Source: an uncultured Massilia sp. (GTDB lineage Bacteria > Pseudomonadota > Gammaproteobacteria > Burkholderiales > Burkholderiaceae). From it: 55,575 nucleotides of DNA. The stretch covers positions 1 through 55,575 of the forward strand of contig CAMLMV010000042.1 of assembly GCA_946481275.1 (NCBI GenBank), read 5' to 3'. The position numbers were made by a program, and so were the translations under genes. Shown here piece after piece: positions 49,748 through 55,575 of this stretch. Every line of letters begins with the position of its first letter. Position 1 is the first letter of the stretch. The notes beneath the pieces are model-generated. The model saw nothing but the letters and a program-made list of their open reading frames with translations. It ran no database searches and was not told the origin of the DNA.

Positions 49748-49750
49748 TAC

Positions 49751-49760
49751 TTAATATTAA
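49751..49760. promoter_or_regulatory. TTAATATTAA palindrome at the regulator start
   Basis: A perfect ten-base palindrome three bases from the response-regulator ATG, in the 92-base divergent gap. It could be a -10 region or an autoregulatory site. A partial copy, TTAATAT, lies just before the start of the binding-protein gene near 49826. Confidence 0.3.
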
Positions 49761-49839
49761 CGGATAATTGATTGCGCTGCCATCCGGCCTCGTGCCCGTT
49801 CGCTTCCCTGTGCAGGCGAGTCGCGTTAATATGCACGGC

Positions 49840-51078
49840 ATGAAAGTCTTCGCCACGGCAATCGCACTCGTTACCGCCTGGTGCGCCGCCACCGCACACG
49901 CGGGCGAACTCGAGGTGCTCCACTTCTGGGACGTGGGCAGCGACGCACGGGCCGTGGACGTGCTGAAATCGACGTTGCGGCGCGGGGGACATACCTGGAA
50001 GGACTTCGCCGTGACGGCCGACGCGAACGGCTTTCCGATCTCCCTGCTGCGCTCGCGCGTCCAGTCGGGCAATCCGCCGGCCGCGGCCCAGGTCAAGGCC
50101 CCTGTCATCCAGCAATGGGCGCGCGAAGGCGCCCTCGCCAACCTGGATGCCACGGCCCGCGCCGGGCAATGGGACGCGGTGCTGCCCAAGGTCGTCAGCG
50201 ACGCCATGAAATACAAGGGCAGCTACGTCGCCGTGCCCGTCAACATCCACCGCATCAACTGGCTCTGGATTAACGTGCGTATCCTGAAGCGCGCCAATGC
50301 CCAGGTGCCGGTCACGTGGGACGACTTCTTCGCCGCCGCCGACGCGATGAAACGGGCGGGGTACATCGCCGTCACGCACGGCGGGCAGCCATGGCAGGAT
50401 TTCCTCCTGTTCGAAAACGTGGCGCTGGGCGTGGGCGGCCCCGACTTCTACCGCAAGGCGTTCGTGGCGCTGGATCCCGCCACGCTGGCCGGCCCCGTCA
50501 TGGCGCAGGTGTTGCAGACGTTCCGGCGCATCAAACCCTACACCGACGCCGCGGCGATGGGGCGCAACTGGAACGTGGCGGCGTCGCGGCTGGCGAACAG
50601 CGAGGCCGGCATGCAATTCATGGGCGACTGGGCCAAGCCCATCTTCCAGGCGGCGCAGCGCGGCGGCACCCTGGAATTCGCCTGCGTGCCCACGCCCGGA
50701 TCGGCCAAGGCCTATGCCTATACGGTCGACTCGTTCGCCATGTTCAAGGTGAGCGGCCCCGCCAAGACCCGCGCGCAGCAGGACTTCGCCGCCGACATGC
50801 TGGCCCCCGGCGTGCAGGAGGAGTTCAACCTCGTCAAGGGATCGATCCCGGTGCGCCAGGGCGTCGACCTCACGAAATTCGACCGCTGCGCGAAGCAGTC
50901 GGCCGCCGCCTTCGATGCCGCCAACCGTGGCGGCACGCTCGTTCCCGGCATCTCCATGGTCTTGCCCCCCGCGGTCGAGGATGCCATGCGCGAAGCCATC
51001 AGCGCCTACTGGCACGACGACCGCATCACCGTCCGCGCGACGATGCAGCGCCTCGCCGCCGCCGCGCGCCGCCCTTGA
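49840..51078 (+). CDS. Periplasmic sugar-binding protein, GtsA-like, without transporter genes (412 aa)
   Basis: Extracellular solute-binding protein of family 1. The sequence tracks Pseudomonas GtsA, the glucose-binding protein of the gts ABC importer: HFWDVGSDARAVDVLK, YVAVPVNIHRINWLWIN, THGGQPWQDFLLFE and LVKGSIPVRQGVDL. Signal peptide about residues 1-21 (MKVFATAIALVTAWCAATAHA). ATG 49840 gives the best signal peptide; ATG 49831 in frame is also possible. No permease or ATPase gene follows: the next gene is a TonB receptor. It is divergent from a two-component system, so it may serve as a sugar sensor for the kinase, or work with transport genes elsewhere. Confidence 0.9.
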   Translation: MKVFATAIALVTAWCAATAHAGELEVLHFWDVGSDARAVDVLKSTLRRGGHTWKDFAVTADANGFPISLLRSRVQSGNPPAAAQVKAPVIQQWAREGALANLDATARAGQWDAVLPKVVSDAMKYKGSYVAVPVNIHRINWLWINVRILKRANAQVPVTWDDFFAAADAMKRAGYIAVTHGGQPWQDFLLFENVALGVGGPDFYRKAFVALDPATLAGPVMAQVLQTFRRIKPYTDAAAMGRNWNVAASRLANSEAGMQFMGDWAKPIFQAAQRGGTLEFACVPTPGSAKAYAYTVDSFAMFKVSGPAKTRAQQDFAADMLAPGVQEEFNLVKGSIPVRQGVDLTKFDRCAKQSAAAFDAANRGGTLVPGISMVLPPAVEDAMREAISAYWHDDRITVRATMQRLAAAARRP

Positions 51079-51306
51079 TCTCCTGATCAAACCCTCCTGT
51101 GGTTCCTTGCACCGTTGCGCGCCGGCCCGGCGTGTGAGTTTTCGCGTGTATCTGTTCGTCCACACCGATGAACATTATCACTATTTAATTTGACTAACAA
51201 AAATATTGCGGCGTAGACTTAATTAATGCCAAATTAATTTAAAACGAATATTCGTTAACAATGTTTCACGCCGCGTCGACGGCGCATTACAAACCAAGGA
51301 GATGAT
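51079..51306 (+). promoter_or_regulatory. A/T-rich promoter region of the TonB-dependent receptor gene
   Basis: 228 bases, much richer in A+T than the coding flanks. TTGACT (51190-51195), an 18-base spacer and TAGACT (51214-51219) form a plausible sigma70 promoter. The GH74 gene further on has TTGACA, 18 bases and TAGACT. A small inverted repeat TTGATC-TCCT-GATCAA (51075-51090) covers the previous stop but lacks a T-tract. Confidence 0.5.
51243..51256. promoter_or_regulatory. Perfect palindrome AACGAATATTCGTT upstream of the TonB receptor
   Basis: A fourteen-base perfect palindrome located about 25 bases downstream of the proposed -10 (51214-51219) and 51 bases before the start codon. The position in the transcribed leader fits a roadblock operator or a regulatory site. 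The regulator is unknown. Confidence 0.45.
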
Positions 51307-54300
51307 GTGAACCAGTTCAGGAAAACGGCTATCGCCGTCGGCGTGTCTCAAGTCGTGCTGCTCGCCAGCGGCATGGCATATGCACAAACCACCCCTGCCA
51401 CCGACAGCGGAACCACCGTCATCGTGGTGGGCCAGCGTGCGTCGCTGGAATCGGCGCAGAAACTCAAGCAGAACGCCGACGAGGTCGTCGATTCGATCGT
51501 CGCCGACGACATCGGCAAACTGCCGGACCGTTCGGTCACCGAGGTCCTGCAGCGCGTGGTCGGCGTGACCATCGACCGCACCATGGCCAAGGGCGACCCG
51601 GAACACTATTCGGTCGAAGGTTCGGGCGTGATGGTCCGCGGCCTGAGCTACGTCCGTTCCGAGCTGAACGGCCGCGATTCGTTCTCGGCCAACGGCGGCC
51701 GCTCGCTGAATTTCGAAGACGTGCCGCCCGAGCTGATGGCCGGCGTCGACGTCTACAAGAACCCGTCGGCGGAACAGATCGAAGGCGGCATCTCCGGCCT
51801 GATCAACCTGCGCACCGCGATGCCGTTCGACTTCAAGGGCCGCAAGATGTCGGTCTCCGCGCAGGATACGTATTCCACGCTGAAGAAGGGCAAGCCCCAG
51901 CCGTCGTACTCGATGATGTTCTCCGACCGCTGGAAGACGCAGTTCGGCGAATTCGGCGCCCTGTTCGACCTGGCCACGTCGCAGAGCGGCACCCGCACCG
52001 ACGCCTTCCAGGTCTCGCCGTACTATCCGCGCACCGACCTCAATCCCGGCCAGACCGTCTGGGTGCCGAACGCCGCGAGCTTCCGTTCGCTGGAGTTCGA
52101 CCGCAAGCGCGACGGCGCCTATGCCGCGTTCCAGTGGAAGCCGAACAGCTCCATCCAGTCGTCGCTCAGCTACTTCAAGTCGCGCTACAAGATGAAGTGG
52201 GACGAGCAGGCGATCTTCGGCCAGTCGAGCCCGTACAACCTGCAGGTCGCGAACGGCAAGTTCGATGCGAAGGGCGCCATGATCAGCGGCGTGCTCACCG
52301 ATCCGGCCGACGGCGGCGTCAACTTCAACGACGATACCCGCACGTCGACGCGCAAGTCGGCCACGACCGACATTTCGTGGAACCTGCGCTGGCGCCTGAA
52401 CAGCCAGTGGACGGTCACGACCGACCTGCAGAAGGTGCGCGCCACCACCGGCAGTTTCGACTCGACGGTCGCCACCGGCCTGCAGATTCCGCAGATGGGC
52501 ATGGACATGAGCACGACGCCGGCCCGCCTGACGTTCGACGACGCCACGAAGGCGTACATGGCCAATCCGAACAATTACTACTGGGGCTTCACGATGGAGC
52601 ACCAGGATGCGAGCGTCGCCAACGAGAAGGCCTGGAAGACCGACGTCAAGTACGAGTTCGACCACCCCGTGCTGCGCGACCTGCGCATGGGCGTGCGCCT
52701 GACCGACCGCGATGCGACGACGATCAACTCCGTGCCGGGCTATAACTGGGCGTCGATCACCCAGCCGTGGCAGGTGGGTCCGGTCGGTTCGTGGCAGCCG
52801 CTGAGCCAGCTGGCTTACCTGGGCGATCCGCGCTTCTCCGCCGGCACGCACCTGAACACGTTCCCGAACTTCTTCAACGGCAAGGCGTCGGTGCCGGCCG
52901 TCGTGTTCCCGAACACGTCGCTGGCCGACGGCTATCCGGGCACGTATACGCAGCTGCACCAGTACTACAACGTGCTGTGCGCCGAGCGCAGCGGCGGCAC
53001 GCTGGACAGCTGCGGCGCGTGGAAACCGGCGACGTTCGGCACCGATCCGTCGGGCACCAACGACCAGCAGGAGCGCACCAAGGCTCTCTACGCGCAGCTG
53101 CGTTTCGGCTTCGACGACCTGAAGTATCCGATCGACGGCAATATCGGCGTGCGCTACGTGAAAACGAACATGATCGCGCACGGCTACACGGTGTTCAGCT
53201 TCACCGCCCCGAACATCCCGGCCGGCGCCACGGTGACCGGCATGCCGATCCCGAACATCCCGGACTTCCAGCAGAAGCAGGACTTCGACAATTCGTACAG
53301 CAACGTGCTGCCCACGCTGAACCTGCGCCTGAAGGCATCGGACAAGCTGCAATTCCGCTTCGCCTACGGCAAGGCGATGTCGCGTCCGGACTTCTCGCAG
53401 CTGCAGGCTTATACGAACCTGTCGGAAGCGACCACCACGACCACCAACACCGCGACCAACGTCGTCAACGTCAGCAACGTCAGCCTCACCGGCACCGGCA
53501 GCGGCAATCCGATGCTGCGTCCGACGATGGCCAAGCAGGCCGACATCACGGCCGAGTGGTATTTCGCGCCGACGGGTTCGTTCACGGCCGCGGTGTTCCA
53601 CAAGAAGCTCAGCGACGTCATCATCAACCAGAGCTACAACTTCGCGCTGCCGGACGTGAACGGCACGATGCATGACTTCGTGACGACGGGTCCGGTGAAC
53701 GGCGCGAACGGCACGGCCAAGGGCATCGAACTGGCTTACCAGCAGTACTTCGACATGCTGCCGGGCTGGCTAGCGGGCTTCGGCGTGCAGGCGAACTACA
53801 CGTACGTGAAGAGCAGCCAGGACCTGTACCACCCGGTGTACCAGGCGTACTGCTCGGGCGGCAGCGGCGCGGACAACCTGAACCTGAACCTGAACGGTTG
53901 CGACGTGGACGGCAAGACCTTCGGCAACCTGCCGCTCAACGGCCTGTCGAAGAACTCGTACAACCTGGCGCTGCTGTTCGACCGCGGCCCGATCTCGGCG
54001 CGCGTGGCCTACAGCTGGCGTTCGAAGTCGCTGCAGGCGGTCAACGCCAACGGCACCAACGGCGGCGACGGCACGGACACCAACCCGAACAGCCCGACGT
54101 TCGGCCAGCACAACGTGCAGTATGCGCTGCCGACGTGGTCGGATGCCTACGGCCAGGTGGATGCGTCGATCTTCTACAAGATCACCGAGAACCTGTCGTT
54201 CGGCCTCGAGGCGCAGAACCTGAACAACGCCATGTACAGGCAGTTGATGCAGCAGGGCGTCGGCTTCAAGGTCCGCGGCGCGTATGTGACGGGCCCGCGT

Positions 54301-54330
54301 TACACGGCCCAGATGCGTTACTCGTTCTGA
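51307..54330 (+). CDS. TonB-dependent receptor, oligosaccharide-uptake type (1007 aa)
   Basis: Outer-membrane 22-strand barrel importing ligands with energy from TonB-ExbBD. GTG start at 51307 with AAGGAG just upstream; the ATG at 51305 is followed at once by a stop. Signal peptide about residues 1-27 (ending AYAQ), a short TonB-box-like segment TTVIVVGQ, and a plug domain with DDIGKLPDRSVTEVLQRVVG and VYKNPSAEQIEGGISGLINL, both typical of the Xanthomonas/Caulobacter TonB receptor group (TIGR01782) that takes up plant oligosaccharides. The barrel ends with a terminal Phe (MRYSF). The GH74 gene immediately downstream points to xyloglucan fragments as ligand. Confidence 0.96.
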   Translation: MNQFRKTAIAVGVSQVVLLASGMAYAQTTPATDSGTTVIVVGQRASLESAQKLKQNADEVVDSIVADDIGKLPDRSVTEVLQRVVGVTIDRTMAKGDPEHYSVEGSGVMVRGLSYVRSELNGRDSFSANGGRSLNFEDVPPELMAGVDVYKNPSAEQIEGGISGLINLRTAMPFDFKGRKMSVSAQDTYSTLKKGKPQPSYSMMFSDRWKTQFGEFGALFDLATSQSGTRTDAFQVSPYYPRTDLNPGQTVWVPNAASFRSLEFDRKRDGAYAAFQWKPNSSIQSSLSYFKSRYKMKWDEQAIFGQSSPYNLQVANGKFDAKGAMISGVLTDPADGGVNFNDDTRTSTRKSATTDISWNLRWRLNSQWTVTTDLQKVRATTGSFDSTVATGLQIPQMGMDMSTTPARLTFDDATKAYMANPNNYYWGFTMEHQDASVANEKAWKTDVKYEFDHPVLRDLRMGVRLTDRDATTINSVPGYNWASITQPWQVGPVGSWQPLSQLAYLGDPRFSAGTHLNTFPNFFNGKASVPAVVFPNTSLADGYPGTYTQLHQYYNVLCAERSGGTLDSCGAWKPATFGTDPSGTNDQQERTKALYAQLRFGFDDLKYPIDGNIGVRYVKTNMIAHGYTVFSFTAPNIPAGATVTGMPIPNIPDFQQKQDFDNSYSNVLPTLNLRLKASDKLQFRFAYGKAMSRPDFSQLQAYTNLSEATTTTTNTATNVVNVSNVSLTGTGSGNPMLRPTMAKQADITAEWYFAPTGSFTAAVFHKKLSDVIINQSYNFALPDVNGTMHDFVTTGPVNGANGTAKGIELAYQQYFDMLPGWLAGFGVQANYTYVKSSQDLYHPVYQAYCSGGSGADNLNLNLNGCDVDGKTFGNLPLNGLSKNSYNLALLFDRGPISARVAYSWRSKSLQAVNANGTNGGDGTDTNPNSPTFGQHNVQYALPTWSDAYGQVDASIFYKITENLSFGLEAQNLNNAMYRQLMQQGVGFKVRGAYVTGPRYTAQMRYSF

Positions 54331-54370
54331 CGCGAACCAGGTATCTCTCTCTGCTGACGGCAGATGTTTC

Positions 54371-54394
54371 AGGCGGCTTCGGCCGCCTTTTTTT
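54371..54394 (+). terminator. Intrinsic terminator of the TonB receptor gene
   Basis: AGGCGGC-TTCG-GCCGCCT forms a seven-bp stem with a stable UUCG tetraloop, followed by a run of seven T (54388-54394). It begins 40 bases after the receptor stop and separates it from the GH74 gene, which has its own promoter. Confidence 0.92.
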
Positions 54395-54407
54395 ATGTGT
54401 CTTTCTG

Positions 54408-54437
54408 TTGACAGTGGAAAAGTGTGAGTATTAGACT
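54408..54437 (+). promoter_or_regulatory. Sigma70-like promoter of the GH74 gene
   Basis: TTGACA (54408-54413), an 18-base spacer and TAGACT (54432-54437). The TonB receptor gene upstream has the same -10 and a nearly identical -35 with the same spacing. Confidence 0.5.
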
Positions 54438-54481
54438 GCGTTAAGGTTCATTAATTACGCATGCACGCTGCGTTAATGTTC
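54436..54481 (+). repeat. Direct repeat pair CTGCGTTAAGGTTC / CTGCGTTAATGTTC
   Basis: Two 14-base copies at 54436-54449 and 54468-54481 differ at one base and are spaced 32 bases start to start, about three helical turns. They lie between the promoter and the GH74 start codon, suggesting binding sites for a regulator on one DNA face. Confidence 0.5.
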
Positions 54482-54504
54482 CCCTCGATAACAATGGAGA
54501 CATC

Positions 54505-55575
54505 ATGAAACGGAAATCGAACATCGTCGTCCCGGCCGTGCTCGCGGCACTCCTCGCCGGATGCAGCGGCGGCGACCGCACCGCCGGTCCGTCGGCCACG
54601 GCGCAAGCCCCTGCCATCGCGGCCACCGTCGGCTCGGCCACGAGCTACACGAGCGTGAAATGGGGCGGCGGCGGCTACGTGACCGGCCTCATCTACCACC
54701 CGACCAGCTACAACGTCATGTACGCCCGCACCGACGTCGGCGGCGCCTACCGCTGGGACGGGGGCGGCTCGTGGACGCCCATCACCGACGGCATCGGATT
54801 CAGCGGTGGCGAAGGTACCTACCACGGCGTCGAAAGCATTGCCCTCGATCCGACCAACGACAACAAGGTGTACATGGTCACGGGCCTGACCACGCACAGC
54901 TGGGACGGCTCCGCCCTGATCAACGGCCGCATCTATGTCTCGAACGACCGCGGCGCCAGCTGGACGCATTACGACCTGCCGTTCCCGGTGGGCGCCAACG
55001 AACACTCCCGCGCCATCGGCGAACGCCTGAAGCTCGATCCCACCAATCCGTCGACGATGTTCTACGCCTCGCGCACGGCCGGCCTGTGGAAGAGCACGAA
55101 CTCGGGCCAGACGTGGACCCAGACCGGTTTGTCGAGCAAGGTGCTGACCGGCAGCGAGATCATGGGACTGAGTACCTCCCCGGTGGGCGTCGAGCAGATC
55201 TTGTTCGACAACTCGAACGTGGGTGGCGGCGCGACGACGTGGAACATGTATGCCTTCATCGCGCCGGACTACGTGCAGAAGGCGGGCCTGGCCTCGACCA
55301 TGTACAAGTCCCAGGACGGCGGCTTCTCGTGGACGCCGGTGCCGGTGCCGTCCAGCGTGTCCGGCTACTACGTCCCGCACGTGGTGCGCACCAGCGACGG
55401 CAACTACTATGTGGCGTTCAACAAGAACACCGGCGAGGGCGCCGGCGGTCCCGGCTACCTCTACCGGTTCGGCGGCGTGAGCTTCGGCGAAACCTGGACC
55501 CAGCTCGCCACCAGCACGTTCGGCTACGGCGGCGTGTCCGTCTACGGCACCGGCTCGACGGCCCGCATCGCGCTG
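54505..55575 (+). CDS. GH74-type xyloglucanase lipoprotein, C-terminus cut by window edge
   Basis: Beta-propeller glycosidase of family GH74, which cleaves the beta-1,4-glucan backbone of xyloglucan. The ATG follows GGAG at six bases. A lipoprotein signal peptide ends in LLAGC (Cys20), so the enzyme is membrane-anchored, possibly on the cell surface. Family features: WGGGGYVTGLIYHPT, VMYARTDVGGAYRWD (an Asp-containing motif near the catalytic region of GH74) and repeated Asp-box-like loops such as SNDRGASWT, STNSGQTWT and SQDGGFSWT. The visible 357 codons are about half of a usual GH74 protein; the frame is open to the right edge. Confidence 0.92.
   Translation, partial: MKRKSNIVVPAVLAALLAGCSGGDRTAGPSATAQAPAIAATVGSATSYTSVKWGGGGYVTGLIYHPTSYNVMYARTDVGGAYRWDGGGSWTPITDGIGFSGGEGTYHGVESIALDPTNDNKVYMVTGLTTHSWDGSALINGRIYVSNDRGASWTHYDLPFPVGANEHSRAIGERLKLDPTNPSTMFYASRTAGLWKSTNSGQTWTQTGLSSKVLTGSEIMGLSTSPVGVEQILFDNSNVGGGATTWNMYAFIAPDYVQKAGLASTMYKSQDGGFSWTPVPVPSSVSGYYVPHVVRTSDGNYYVAFNKNTGEGAGGPGYLYRFGGVSFGETWTQLATSTFGYGGVSVYGTGSTARIAL

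Overview
The window looks like chromosome from a high-GC betaproteobacterium, most likely an Oxalobacteraceae member of the Massilia/Telluria kind. This is inferred from codon use, the mix of many chemoreceptors, an alternative complex III next to a caa3 oxidase, and TonB-receptor/glycosidase pairs; no rRNA or tRNA gene is present to test it.

Layout. 1-6904 (minus): a chemosensory operon, transcribed as short chemoreceptor, CheY, STAS protein, CheA and two tandem chemoreceptors, the last cut by the window edge. 7260-8012: a TauE/SafE exporter. 8099-9961 (minus): ilvD. 10178-12511: a membrane PQQ-dependent sugar/polyol dehydrogenase, separated by a perfect bidirectional terminator from a convergent vSGLT-type sodium/sugar symporter (12579-14246). 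14444-16045 (minus): another chemoreceptor. 16255-27670: one tightly overlapped block encoding alternative complex III (actA-F), a small conserved membrane protein, a SCO copper chaperone and an A2-type caa3 cytochrome oxidase, together a quinol-to-oxygen chain that does not need bc1. 27667-30431 (minus): a lower-GC AAA ATPase plus HNH nuclease pair resembling the Septu (PtuA-PtuB) defence system. 30685-31836: a diguanylate cyclase. 31838-32626 (minus): a YdcF/DUF218 protein.

32696-40983 (minus): a compact seven-gene oxidoreductase operon: SDR, ThDP-dependent pyruvate-oxidase-like enzyme, a two-fold repeated membrane protein with paired histidines, a gluconate-2-dehydrogenase subunit-3-like protein, a GMC flavoprotein, an FMN alpha-hydroxyacid dehydrogenase and a clan GH-A glycosidase. 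The flavoprotein and small subunit show no export signals and the usual cytochrome c subunit is absent. I consider this the best candidate for an undescribed system. 41088-43862 (minus): a secreted GH2 beta-galactosidase. 44101-44991: an SDR lacking its catalytic motifs. 44980-47547 (minus): a degenerate-GGDEF/EAL protein. 47611-49747 (minus): a two-component system divergent from an orphan GtsA-like sugar-binding protein. 51307-end: a TonB-dependent receptor followed by a GH74 xyloglucanase lipoprotein, cut by the right edge.

Taken together, the right part suggests xyloglucan/galactoside use (GH74, TonB receptor, GH2, sugar sensor). The symporter and GH2 promoters, about 29 kb apart, share a GCGC-centred palindrome followed by an extended -10, suggesting one LacI-type regulator not encoded here.
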